The translations under genes and the position numbers were made by a program. From contig JAEZYE010000024.1 of NCBI GenBank assembly GCA_023419315.1, forward strand, positions 105,699-169,698: a DNA stretch of 64,000 bases, read 5' to 3'. The DNA comes from Pseudomonadota bacterium. GTDB lineage: Bacteria; Pseudomonadota; Gammaproteobacteria; Xanthomonadales; Xanthomonadaceae. Positions 14,627-25,375 of this stretch are shown here, piece by piece (positions within the stretch are counted from its first letter, which is position 1; each line of letters begins with the position of its first letter). The notes beneath the pieces are model-generated. The model saw only the letters and a program-made list of their open reading frames with translations. It searched no databases and was not told the origin of the DNA.

Positions 14627-16702
14627 TCAGCGCACCGGCATGCCGGGCGCGGCGCCGTCATCGGCATCGAGCAGCGCCAGCGCGCCACCGTCGAAGCCGG
14701 CCGAGAGAATCATCCCTTCGCTCAGGCCGAAGCGCATCTTGCGCGGCGCGAGGTTGGCGATGAACACGACGTTGCGGCCGACCAGTTTTTCCGGTTCGCC
14801 GTAGCTGGCGCGGATGCCGGAGAAGATCTGGCGCTTGCCGAGTTCGCCGGCATCCAGTTCGAACCGCAGCAGCTTGTCGGAGCCTTCGACGAATTCGCAG
14901 ATCAGCACCTTGCCGATGCGCAGATCGAGCTTGGCGAAATCGCCGATTTCGATGTGGCCGCTGTCCTTCGCCTGCGTTTCCTTGGCGGTCTCCTTCGCCG
15001 GTGATGCGTCGGCGGGCTTGGCGGCCTTCACGGGCGCGGCAGCGGGAGCGGTCTGCAAGGTATCTTTCGAAGCGTCGGTCATGGCGTCAATCAGTTTCGG
15101 GTCGATGCGGGTGAAGAGGGCGGTGTACGGTTGGATGGCGTGCGATAGCAGCGGCGCGTCGAGATCGCGCCACGCTTGCACCGGTGCGTTGAGGAATGCT
15201 TCCGCCTGCGCCGACGTGCGCGGCAACACCGGCTTGAGTGCGGCCACCAGCACGCGGAACAGGTTCAGGCCCTGCGTGCAGACGGATTGCAGTTGCGCGT
15301 CGGCGCCTTCCTGCTTGGCGATCACCCACGGCTTGACGTCATCGATGTAGCGATTGGCTTCATCGGCGAGCGTCATGATCTGGCGCAGCGCGGCGGCGGG
15401 GTCGTTGCGTTCGTAAGCATCGCGCACCGGCGAGAGCGCGGCGACGAAGCGCGCATACATCGCGGGATCCGGCAGAGCTTCGGCCAGTGAGCCGCCAAAG
15501 CGCTTGTCGATGAACCCGGCGCAGCGGCTGGCCAGGTTGACGAACTTGCCGACCAGATCCGCATTGACGCGCGCGATGAAGTCGCCAAGGTTCAGATCGA
15601 GATCATCGACGCCGCCGGACGACTTGGCGGCGTAGTAGTAGCGCAGCGCTTCCGGCTCCAGGCCGACGTCGAGATAGGTGCGCGCCATCACGAAGGTGCC
15701 GCGCGACTTCGACATCTTTGCGCCATCGACGGTCAGATAGCCGTTGACGTGCAGACGCGTGGGCGCGCGATGGCCGCTGCCATGCAGGACGGCGGGCCAG
15801 AACAGGCCGTGGAAGTTGACGATGTCCTTGCCGATGAAATGATGCAGTTCAGCGTCGCTGTCCGAGCGCAGGAAGGCGTCGAAGTCCAGTCCGTCGCGCT
15901 GGCACAATGCCTTGAAGCTGCTGAGGTAGCCGATCGGCGCATCCAGCCAGACGTAGAAATACTTGCCCGGCGCGCCGGGAATCTCGAATCCGAAATACGG
16001 CGCATCGCGCGAGATGTCCCACGCACGCAGGCCGCCTTCGGCGTCGAGCCATTCCATCAGTTTCGCCTTGACGCCGGGCAGGGCGACATCGCCCGACAGC
16101 CACTCGCGCAGGAAGGCATCGAAGCGGCCGACCTCGAAGAAGAAGTGTTCGGAGTCGCGCATTTCCGGCGTCGTGCCGGACAGCACCGAGCGCGGTTCCT
16201 TCAGATCGGTCGGCGCGTAGGTTGCACCGCAGACTTCGCAGTTGTCGCCGTACTGATCCGGCGTGCCGCAGTTCGGGCAGATGCCCTTGATGTAGCGATC
16301 CGGAAGGAACATCCCCTTGGCCGCGTCGTAGAACTGCGCGACGTTGCGGCGTGCGATGTGGCCGTTCTGTTCCAGCGCGGTGTAGAACGACCCGGTCAGT
16401 TCGCGGTTGAGTGGCGAGTTGGTCGAGTCGTAGTGATCGAAGGCCACGCCGAATGCGGCGAAGTCGCGCTCGTGGCTGGCCTGGATGTCGGCGATGAAGG
16501 CTTCCGGTGTCACGCCCGCCTTTTCCGCCGCCAGCATGATCGGCGTGCCGTGGGTGTCGTCGGCGCAGACGAAATGGGTGGTATGGCCCGCCAGTCGTCG
16601 GGCGCGTACCCAGATGTCGGCCTGGATGTAACCGACCAGGTGGCCCAGGTGCAGCGGACCGTTGGCGTAGGGCAGGGCAGTGGTGACGAGTGCGGAGCGC
16701 AT
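14627..16702 (-). CDS. metG: Methionine--tRNA ligase
   Basis: MetRS charges tRNA-Met for initiation and elongation. The 691-residue protein has the class I signature PYANGPLHLGHLVGYIQ at the N-terminus (HIGH motif), a zinc-binding insertion CPNCGTPDQYGDNCEVCG, and AKMSKSRGT (KMSKS loop) near residue 327. A C-terminal tRNA-binding EMAP-like domain (KLDLRIGKVLICEFVEGSDKL) follows after an Ala/Lys-rich linker (about residues 545-590). The start at 16702 is chosen because MRSALVTTALPYANG is the usual N-terminus; an in-frame Met 42 bp upstream adds unrelated residues. GATAAT, read on the minus strand, lies about 27 nt upstream as a possible -10. Confidence 0.97.
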   Translation of the reverse strand: MRSALVTTALPYANGPLHLGHLVGYIQADIWVRARRLAGHTTHFVCADDTHGTPIMLAAEKAGVTPEAFIADIQASHERDFAAFGVAFDHYDSTNSPLNRELTGSFYTALEQNGHIARRNVAQFYDAAKGMFLPDRYIKGICPNCGTPDQYGDNCEVCGATYAPTDLKEPRSVLSGTTPEMRDSEHFFFEVGRFDAFLREWLSGDVALPGVKAKLMEWLDAEGGLRAWDISRDAPYFGFEIPGAPGKYFYVWLDAPIGYLSSFKALCQRDGLDFDAFLRSDSDAELHHFIGKDIVNFHGLFWPAVLHGSGHRAPTRLHVNGYLTVDGAKMSKSRGTFVMARTYLDVGLEPEALRYYYAAKSSGGVDDLDLNLGDFIARVNADLVGKFVNLASRCAGFIDKRFGGSLAEALPDPAMYARFVAALSPVRDAYERNDPAAALRQIMTLADEANRYIDDVKPWVIAKQEGADAQLQSVCTQGLNLFRVLVAALKPVLPRTSAQAEAFLNAPVQAWRDLDAPLLSHAIQPYTALFTRIDPKLIDAMTDASKDTLQTAPAAAPVKAAKPADASPAKETAKETQAKDSGHIEIGDFAKLDLRIGKVLICEFVEGSDKLLRFELDAGELGKRQIFSGIRASYGEPEKLVGRNVVFIANLAPRKMRFGLSEGMILSAGFDGGALALLDADDGAAPGMPVR

Positions 16703-16742
16703 GACCGGGGAGATTCGGAGAAGCCGGGGATTATCGCATGCC

Positions 16743-16774
16743 AAAACAGGACAGCCCGGCGATGCCGGGCTGTC
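16743..16774 (-). terminator. Rho-independent terminator of the DUF2147 gene
   Basis: A perfect 11-bp stem (GACAGCCCGGC / GCCGGGCTGTC, 16750-16774) has a 3-nt loop. On the minus strand it is followed by CTGTTTTGG, a short U-tract. It separates the DUF2147 gene from metG. Confidence 0.8.
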
Positions 16775-16798
16775 GATGCGAAGCGATGAGGGCGACGA

Positions 16799-17242
16799 TT
16801 ACTCGCGCTGCCAGGTCTGCGCACGGCAGATGAAGGCGACGCAGCCGGACACATCCAGTTTCTGGCCGCCCGCCTGCAATTCCATCTTCGATTTGTAGGT
16901 CTTGCCGTTGGCCGGATCGAGGATGGTGCCGCCGGACCACTCGTTGGCGCCGTCGGCCTTGAGGCCCCACAGGATCACCATGCCCTTCACCGGCTTGTCC
17001 TTGCGATCGCCGCTGCACTTGTCGCAGGTCGGGTTGGGGCCGCGATCGGAATGCAGGACTTCCACGACCTTGCCGGCGAGCGAGCCGTTGGTGGTCGTAT
17101 AGATTTCGACGATCGACTTCACCTTGCCGGTCTTGTCGTCGATGGTCTTCCAGCGTCCGACGGCGCCATCGGCGGCGGACGCGACGAGCGAAGCGCCCAG
17201 CAGGGGCAGTGCCAGCAGGGCGGCGGTCAGGATCTTGCGCAT
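16799..17242 (-). CDS. DUF2147 domain-containing secreted protein
   Basis: This 147-residue exported protein belongs to the DUF2147 family, recognised from VGRWKTIDDKTGKVKSIVEI near the N-terminus and GWGLKADG/GGTILDPANGKTYKSKM in the middle. The signal peptide is clear (MRKILTAALLALPLLGASLVASA, cleavage near residue 23), giving a periplasmic protein of about 124 residues. Cysteines CDKC and a C-terminal pair could form disulfides. The function of the family is unknown; members are thought to have a lipocalin-like beta fold. It has its own terminator and probably its own promoter (TATAAA on the minus strand at 17296-17301). Confidence 0.88.
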   Translation of the reverse strand: MRKILTAALLALPLLGASLVASAADGAVGRWKTIDDKTGKVKSIVEIYTTTNGSLAGKVVEVLHSDRGPNPTCDKCSGDRKDKPVKGMVILWGLKADGANEWSGGTILDPANGKTYKSKMELQAGGQKLDVSGCVAFICRAQTWQRE

Positions 17243-17428
17243 GTTTCCCCTCCCAGGGAGTTGATTGGACCCGGCGATGCGCCGGGATGAGGCTCTTTAT
17301 ATCCGCATCCGGTGGGGTATGGAAGCTGTTGTGCGGGATGGTCGCGTGCGGTCGCAGCGGACAGTCAGCGATGTCGTCGCGTGCTTCCGCGGGAGGCGTG
17401 TCCCGCCGTGCAACCGGACCGGATCGGC

Positions 17429-17457
17429 AAAAAAAGACCCCGCCTTGCGGCGGGGTC
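17429..17457 (-). terminator. Rho-independent terminator of the TonB-dependent receptor gene
   Basis: A perfect 9-bp stem (GACCCCGCC / GGCGGGGTC) with a TTGC loop is followed, on the minus strand, by seven T residues (A-run 17429-17435). It lies about 35 bp past the receptor stop codon. Confidence 0.92.
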
Positions 17458-17493
17458 GACGAACCACTGACGTGGTGAAGGGAAACCGATCGA

Positions 17494-20346
<2,853 letters not shown>

Positions 20347-20658
20347 GGGTGAATCCTTGGAGCAGTGGTGTTGCGGTCTTGCGCACTGATCCATCAGCAC
20401 TGAACCGCGGGGAGCCAGTCCGTGGGAGAGCGAACTTAACATCGTCCTAACGTGATTTGTAACTCACATTACTTAACGTGAAGGGGCGGGGTTAACGAGG
20501 ATTAAGCTTCTCCATCAATGGCTTGTGCCTGGCGGCGTTTCCTTGATAGTGAATTGGAATGCAGTCCCTGCGCCGCCCGGTCGCACCGGGCGAGCGGGGC
20601 ACATCGCCTAGAATGTTCACGTTGCCGTCCCCGACGGATGGCCCTCCCACGGAACTCC
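20347..20658. other. Divergent intergenic region between the TonB receptor and mrp
   Basis: This 312-bp gap holds both promoters and no gene I can support. Two identical 8-bp direct repeats TAACGTGA lie at 20448-20455 and 20474-20481 (26 bp apart) near the receptor side, in an AT-richer patch with further TTAAC elements. They are candidates for a regulator site controlling the receptor. TAGAAT at 20609-20614 is a candidate -10 for mrp. Confidence 0.45.
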
Positions 20659-21519
20659 ATGCACGCGCCTTCCCCCGGCGGCCGCATCCCGGCCCACGCC
20701 GTCCAGCCCAGCCTCAGCCCGTCTCCCCGCGTCCGCAATGTCATCGCCGTCGGTTCCGGCAAGGGCGGCGTGGGCAAGTCCACGACCGCCGTGAACCTGG
20801 CGCTCGCCCTGCATGCGGAAGGCGCCCGCGTCGGCCTGCTCGACGCCGATGTCTACGGCCCCAGCGTGCCGGCGATGCTCGGGCTGTCCGGCCGTCCCGA
20901 CAGCCCGGACAACAAGTCCATCGAACCGATGCGCGCCTTCGGCGTGGAAGCCATGTCGATCGGCCTGCTGGTGGATCAGGACACGCCGATGATCTGGCGC
21001 GGCCCGATGGCGACATCCGCGCTGATGCAGTTGTTCACCGACACCCGCTGGGACGATCTGGACTATCTGCTGATCGATCTCCCGCCGGGCACCGGCGATA
21101 TCCAGCTCACCCTGGCGCAGAAGATTCCGGTCGCCGGTGCGGTCATCGTCACCACGCCGCAGGACATCGCCACGCTGGATGCACGCAAGGCGCTGAAGAT
21201 GTTCGAGAAGGTCGAAGTGCCGGTGCTGGGCGTCATCGAGAACATGGCCGTGCACACCTGCAGCCAGTGCGGCCACAGCGAGCATCTGTTCGGCGAAGGC
21301 GGCGGCCAGCGCATGGCCGAGCAGTACGGCGTGCCGCTGCTGGGCGCATTGCCGCTGGACATCCACATCCGCGAACAGGGCGACGTCGGTCAGCCCGTCG
21401 TAGTCGCTGCACCGGAATCACCGGCCGCGCAGGCCTATCGCGCCGCGGCGCGTGCCTTGGGCGCGGAACTGGCCAAGCGTCCGCGCGCGCGCGCGTCGAT
21501 CGCCGCTTCCCTGCTGTAA
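20659..21519 (+). CDS. mrp: Iron-sulfur cluster carrier protein, Mrp/ApbC ATPase
   Basis: Mrp/ApbC is a cytoplasmic P-loop ATPase that binds and transfers [4Fe-4S] clusters. The 286-residue protein has the deviant Walker A motif GSGKGGVGKST at residues 33-43, the switch segment LLDADVYGPSVPAMLG, DYLLIDLPPGTGDIQLTL, and the cluster-binding CSQC motif within HTCSQCGHSEHLFG. The N-terminal DUF59 domain of longer homologues is absent; only a Pro/Ser-rich 25-residue lead is present. ATGs at 20638 and 20659 are both possible; the second is preferred. Divergence from metG, here separated by two inserted genes, is a known arrangement. Confidence 0.95.
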   Translation: MHAPSPGGRIPAHAVQPSLSPSPRVRNVIAVGSGKGGVGKSTTAVNLALALHAEGARVGLLDADVYGPSVPAMLGLSGRPDSPDNKSIEPMRAFGVEAMSIGLLVDQDTPMIWRGPMATSALMQLFTDTRWDDLDYLLIDLPPGTGDIQLTLAQKIPVAGAVIVTTPQDIATLDARKALKMFEKVEVPVLGVIENMAVHTCSQCGHSEHLFGEGGGQRMAEQYGVPLLGALPLDIHIREQGDVGQPVVVAAPESPAAQAYRAAARALGAELAKRPRARASIAASLL

Positions 21520-21551
21520 CCGACACCGGGCGCCGCCGTGGTGCGGCGTCC

Positions 21552-21557
21552 TACAAT
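21552..21557 (+). promoter_or_regulatory. Probable -10 box of dcd
   Basis: TACAAT lies 37 bp upstream of the dcd ATG, after the end of mrp. The -35 region is GC-rich and not recognisable. Confidence 0.4.
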
Positions 21558-21593
21558 AGCGACCTTGGCCAGCCGGCCCACAAGGAACCAGGA

Positions 21594-22160
21594 ATGAGCA
21601 TCAAGAGTGACCGTTGGATCCGTCGCATGTCCGAGCAGCAAGGCATGATCGAGCCGTTCGAAGCCGGGCAGGTCAAGCAGGTCAACGGTGAGCGCATCGT
21701 CAGCTACGGAACGTCCAGCTACGGCTACGACGTGCGCTGCTCGCGCGAGTTCAAGGTGTTCACCAACATCAACTCGACGATTGTCGATCCGAAGCACTTT
21801 GATCCCGGCAGCTTCGTGGACATCGAGTCCGACGTCTGCATCATTCCGCCGAATTCCTTCGCGCTGGCGCGCACGGTCGAGTACTTCCGCATTCCGCGCG
21901 ACACGCTGGTGGTGTGCCTGGGCAAGAGCACGTACGCGCGCTGCGGCATCATCGTCAACGTGACGCCGCTGGAGCCGGAATGGGAAGGCCACGTCACCCT
22001 GGAATTCAGCAACACGACACCGTTGCCGGCGCGCATCTACGCCAACGAAGGCGTCGCGCAGATGCTGTTCTTCCAGTCCGATGAAGTCTGCGAAACCTCG
22101 TACAAGGATCGCGGCGGCAAGTACCAGGGCCAGACCGGCGTGACCCTGCCGCGCACCTGA
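21594..22160 (+). CDS. dcd: dCTP deaminase
   Basis: Dcd deaminates dCTP to dUTP, feeding dTMP synthesis. The 188-residue protein is of normal length and begins MSIKSDRWIRRMSEQQGMIEP. It shows the trimeric dUTPase-like fold motifs: SYGTSSYGYDVR, LGKSTYARCGIIVNVTPLEPEWEGHVTLEFSNTTPLP (with the catalytic Glu in WEGH), and the C-terminal GKYQGQTGVTLPRT that closes over the nucleotide. The ATG is preceded by a GGAAC/GGA purine stretch. An upstream in-frame extension overlaps mrp and is not used. Confidence 0.98.
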   Translation: MSIKSDRWIRRMSEQQGMIEPFEAGQVKQVNGERIVSYGTSSYGYDVRCSREFKVFTNINSTIVDPKHFDPGSFVDIESDVCIIPPNSFALARTVEYFRIPRDTLVVCLGKSTYARCGIIVNVTPLEPEWEGHVTLEFSNTTPLPARIYANEGVAQMLFFQSDEVCETSYKDRGGKYQGQTGVTLPRT

Positions 22161-22173
22161 TTCCGGGGCTGTC

Positions 22174-22590
22174 CTAAACCAGAGCGAGCCGTTGTCGCCA
22201 GCGCGCGACTTCGGCTTCAAGTGTCTCGGGCGCATATGCCTGAGCGCTCCCGTTTCCCCACACCGGGCCGGGCCACGCGGCATCGCCTTCGCGGCGGCCG
22301 ACCAGATGGATATGCAACTGGCGCACGATGTTGCCGAGTGCGCCGATGTTGAGCTTCTGCACGGCCGGATGGCTGCGCAGCAATTGTCCGGCCTGATTGA
22401 TCTCCGCCAGCAGCAGGCGTTGCTGGCCGCCATCCAGATCGAGCCATTCGCTGACGTCCGCGACGCGCGGCACCAGCACCAGCCACGGATAACGCTGATC
22501 GTTCATCAGCCGGACCTGCGAGAGCGGACCGTCGGCGACGAACACGCTGTCCCTCGCCAGCCGCGAATCGAGCTCGAATTCGCCGCTCAC
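22174..22590 (-). CDS. HIT domain-containing protein
   Basis: This 138-residue protein belongs to the histidine-triad superfamily. The motif region is RQLHIHLVGRR, which keeps two of the three motif histidines; the first is Gln (QLHIHLV instead of HxHxHxx), as in a known bacterial HIT-like subfamily. An upstream LVPRVADVSEWLDLD segment is also typical. Substrates are probably nucleotides or nucleotidyl conjugates, but this is not shown. The chosen start is GTG at 22590, which overlaps the stop of the upstream dienelactone hydrolase gene (GTGA), indicating translational coupling. Confidence 0.82.
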   Translation of the reverse strand: MSGEFELDSRLARDSVFVADGPLSQVRLMNDQRYPWLVLVPRVADVSEWLDLDGGQQRLLLAEINQAGQLLRSHPAVQKLNIGALGNIVRQLHIHLVGRREGDAAWPGPVWGNGSAQAYAPETLEAEVARWRQRLALV

Positions 22591-23264
22591 TGCAGATGCT
22601 CCGCGAAGAAGGCGAGGCTGCGCGACCGCGCCAGCGCAGCGCTTTGCGCGTGATACACCTCGGCGCTGGCCTCGCGATTGAACGCGTGGCCGGCGGGATA
22701 CGTATGCACCGGATGATTCGGCAGGCGTTCGCGATGGAGCTGGATGACTTCGGGCGGAATCGAGGCGTCCTGTTCGCCGAAATGGAACATCACCGGCGCC
22801 CGCGTGTCCTCGCCCTGTGCGAGTTGTTCGAGGAATGCCTTGTTGCGCGCGCCGTAGTAGCTGACGCTCGGCAGGCCCAGCTTCAGCGCCGCCAGGAACG
22901 CCACGGTTCCACCCCAGCAGTAGCCGACGGTGCCGACCTTGCCGCGCGCCGACAAGGAATCCGCTGCCGCCGAAACGACATCCAGCGCGGCGTCGAAGCC
23001 GAGCCGGCCCACCAGCTCGCGGCCGCGATCGTGGGCAGAAGGGTCGTAGGGCAGCTCGATGTTCGGTTCGAGCAGGTCGAAGAATGCCGGCGCGAGGCAG
23101 GCATAGCCGGCTTGCGCGTATTCCTCGGCCACACCGCGGACATGCGGATTCACGCCGAAGATTTCCTGGATGACCACCAGCGCGCCGCGCGGCCGGCCTT
23201 CCGGCAACGCCTGCCAGGCCGACACCGTGCCGCGGACGGTTTCCAGACTGATCCACTGACCCAT
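22587..23264 (-). CDS. Dienelactone hydrolase family protein
   Basis: This 225-residue alpha/beta hydrolase belongs to the dienelactone hydrolase family. The catalytic triad is visible: nucleophile Cys in VGYCWGGTVAF, Asp in FHFGEQDASIP, and His in YPAGHAFNREA. An oxyanion segment is present as VVIQEIFGVNPH. No aromatic degradation genes are nearby, so the physiological substrate is probably not a chlorocatechol-derived lactone; the family also has general carboxymethylene esterases. The ATG at 23264 (MGQWISLETVRG) is chosen for a match to family N-termini. It is co-directional with and overlaps the HIT gene. Confidence 0.9.
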   Translation of the reverse strand: MGQWISLETVRGTVSAWQALPEGRPRGALVVIQEIFGVNPHVRGVAEEYAQAGYACLAPAFFDLLEPNIELPYDPSAHDRGRELVGRLGFDAALDVVSAAADSLSARGKVGTVGYCWGGTVAFLAALKLGLPSVSYYGARNKAFLEQLAQGEDTRAPVMFHFGEQDASIPPEVIQLHRERLPNHPVHTYPAGHAFNREASAEVYHAQSAALARSRSLAFFAEHLQ

Positions 23265-23354
23265 GCGCAGCCTCCTGTCGACGAGCGCGCATTGTCGCCG
23301 AAAGTACGTCGGCGGCCTGCATCCGGCTGAACGGGGACGGCCGCGAACGGCGGG

Positions 23355-23360
23355 TATAAT
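23355..23360 (+). promoter_or_regulatory. Probable -10 box of rimO
   Basis: A consensus TATAAT followed by CGCCGG, 49 bp upstream of the rimO ATG. The dienelactone hydrolase gene diverges on the other side. The -35 region is weak. Confidence 0.55.
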
Positions 23361-23409
23361 CGCCGGCCTTTGCCGGCTCCCGGCCCTCTTCGCTTCGCGC
23401 CCGTATCCC

Positions 23410-24768
23410 ATGTCATTGCAGAACCCCAAGGTGGGCTTCGTCAGCCTCGGCTGCCCCAAAGCCCTGGTCGATTCCGAACGCATCCTCACCCAGTTGCGCG
23501 TGGAGGGCTACGACATCGTGCCCACCTATCAGGACGCGGATGTCGTCGTCGTCAACACCTGCGGCTTCATCGATGCGGCGGTGACCGAATCGCTCGATGC
23601 CATTGGCGAAGCCCTGGCCGAAAACGGCAAGGTCATCGTCACCGGTTGCCTGGGCAAGCGTCCGGAACAGATCCGCGAAGCGCATCCGGACGTGCTGGCC
23701 ATCAGCGGTCCGCAGGACTACCAGAGCGTGATGGAAGCGGTGCACAGCGCGTTGCCGCCCAAGCACGATCCTTTCCTGGATCTGGTGCCGGACTACGGCC
23801 TGAAGCTGACGCCGCGGCACTATGCGTATCTCAAGATTTCCGAAGGCTGCAATCACCGCTGCAGCTTCTGCATCATTCCGTCGATGCGCGGCGATCTGGT
23901 GTCGCGTCCGGTGGATGACGTGCTGCGCGAGGCAGAGCGGCTGGTAAAGGGCGGCGTGCGCGAACTGCTGGTCGTCTCCCAGGACACGTCGGCCTATGGC
24001 GTTGACGTGAAGTACGCCGAACGCGAATGGCATGGTCGCACCTATGCCACGCGCATGAAAGCGCTGTGCGAGGGGCTTTCGGAACTCGGTGCGTGGACGC
24101 GCCTGCACTACGTGTATCCGTACCCGCACGTGGACGACATCATTCCGTTGATGGCCGAAGGCAGGATCCTGCCGTACCTCGACATTCCCTTCCAGCACGC
24201 AAGCCCGCGCATCCTCAAGCTGATGAAGCGGCCGGGCGCAGTCGAAAAGACGCTCGAACGCGTGCAGCGCTGGCGCGCGATGTGCCCGGACCTGACCCTG
24301 CGCTCCACCTTCATCGTCGGTTTCCCCGGCGAGACGGAAGCCGAGTTCGAAGCGTTGCTGGATTTCCTCGACGAAGCACAGCTCGATCGCGTCGGTGCGT
24401 TCGCCTATTCACCGGTCGAAGGTGCGGCGGCGAATGCACTGCCGGATCAGATTCCCGAAGCGGTGAAGGAAGAGCGGCTGGCCCGTTTCATGGAGCGCCA
24501 GGCGGCGATCTCCGCGGCGCGGCTGGAAGCGAAAATCGGCAGCGTGCAGCGCTGCCTGGTGGATCTGCTGGAAGACGGCATCGCCGTCGCGCGTTCCTCC
24601 GCGGACGCGCCGGAGATCGATGGTCTGGTCCACATCCAGAATGGCGAAGAAGCCGGTCTGCGGCCGGGGCAGTTCGTCGATGTGGAGATCACCGACAGCG
24701 ATGATCACGATCTGTTCGGCGATGCGATCCACACGCCGGTGAGTCCGCTGCAGATGCTTCCCGCGTAA
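23410..24768 (+). CDS. rimO: Ribosomal protein S12 methylthiotransferase
   Basis: RimO adds a methylthio group to Asp88 of ribosomal protein S12 using SAM and two [4Fe-4S] clusters. The 452-residue protein has the N-terminal MTTase domain with cysteines in SLGCPKALVDSE, NTCGFI and VTGCLGKR. The radical-SAM motif is EGCNHRCSFC (Cys147, 151, 154), and a C-terminal TRAM domain starts near residue 375. The sequence SLGCPKALVDSE distinguishes it from MiaB. The ATG at 23410 begins MSLQNPKVGFVSLGC, which fits the family; upstream in-frame sequence overlaps the promoter. Confidence 0.98.
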   Translation: MSLQNPKVGFVSLGCPKALVDSERILTQLRVEGYDIVPTYQDADVVVVNTCGFIDAAVTESLDAIGEALAENGKVIVTGCLGKRPEQIREAHPDVLAISGPQDYQSVMEAVHSALPPKHDPFLDLVPDYGLKLTPRHYAYLKISEGCNHRCSFCIIPSMRGDLVSRPVDDVLREAERLVKGGVRELLVVSQDTSAYGVDVKYAEREWHGRTYATRMKALCEGLSELGAWTRLHYVYPYPHVDDIIPLMAEGRILPYLDIPFQHASPRILKLMKRPGAVEKTLERVQRWRAMCPDLTLRSTFIVGFPGETEAEFEALLDFLDEAQLDRVGAFAYSPVEGAAANALPDQIPEAVKEERLARFMERQAAISAARLEAKIGSVQRCLVDLLEDGIAVARSSADAPEIDGLVHIQNGEEAGLRPGQFVDVEITDSDDHDLFGDAIHTPVSPLQMLPA

Positions 24769-24800
24769 CCCGCGCGGCGGTTGTATTCGATTGATCGATA

Positions 24801-24833
24801 CGGAAAGCCCGCTCGTTTGAGCGGATTTTTCCG
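24801..24833. terminator. Bidirectional terminator between rimO and greB
   Basis: The stem CCGCTC / GAGCGG (24809-24824) with a GTTT loop is flanked by GGAAAG on one side and ATTTTT on the other, with CGGAAA/TTTCCG able to extend the pairing. It lies between two convergent genes and can serve both. Confidence 0.8.
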
Positions 24834-24859
24834 TTCCGGTGTATTGGCGAAGGATTGCG

Positions 24860-25366
24860 TCAGGCGACGTCGTACTGCACGTCGATGATGACGAAACCCA
24901 CGCGTCCGCCGGGCAGTTCGGCGGACACTTCGTCGTCGATGCGCTTCTTCAGCAGCGCGCGCGCCAGCGGCGAGTCGATGCTGATCCAGCCGCGCGTGGC
25001 GTCGGTTTCGTCCGGCCCGACGATGCGATAACGCGCGATTTCGCCGCTGGAGATGTTTTCCAGTTCGATGCTGGCGCCGAAGAAGACCGCCTCCGGATCG
25101 CTCGGCGCGGTATCGACCACGCGCAGCGCTTCCAGCCGCTTGCTCAGGTAGCGCACGCGGCGATCGATCTCGCCGAGCTGCTTCTTGCGGTACGTGTACT
25201 CGGCGTTCTCGGAGCGGTCGCCCTCGGCGGCCGCGGCGGCGAGCGCCTTGACCACTTCCGGCCGCTTGGCGCGCCAGAGTTCGTCGAGTTCGTTCTTCAG
25301 GCGCTGATGGCCCTCGCGGGTGATCAGCGCCGTGCTTTTTTCAGCCGGGGGACGCCAGCGACTCAT
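24860..25366 (-). CDS. greB: Transcription elongation factor GreB
   Basis: GreB rescues backtracked RNA polymerase by stimulating transcript cleavage through the secondary channel. The 168-residue protein has the N-terminal coiled coil with the acidic tip motif GDRSENAEYTYRKKQL, then RRVRYLSKRLE and the C-terminal FKBP-like domain (GWISIDSPLARALLKK). LITREGHQRLKNELDELW and RRVRYL identify GreB rather than GreA. It has a ten-residue N-terminal extension (MSRWRPPAEK). It lies 9 bp downstream of the HerA-like ATPase gene on the same strand, so the two are probably co-transcribed. Confidence 0.96.
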   Translation of the reverse strand: MSRWRPPAEKSTALITREGHQRLKNELDELWRAKRPEVVKALAAAAAEGDRSENAEYTYRKKQLGEIDRRVRYLSKRLEALRVVDTAPSDPEAVFFGASIELENISSGEIARYRIVGPDETDATRGWISIDSPLARALLKKRIDDEVSAELPGGRVGFVIIDVQYDVA

Positions 25367-25375
25367 GGCGATGGA

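Noticed and set aside
20518..20658. N-terminal extension of mrp
   Set aside because: The extra residues are Cys/Arg-rich and unlike the family, and the candidate -10 box lies inside them; the ATG at 20659 (or 20638) is more likely.
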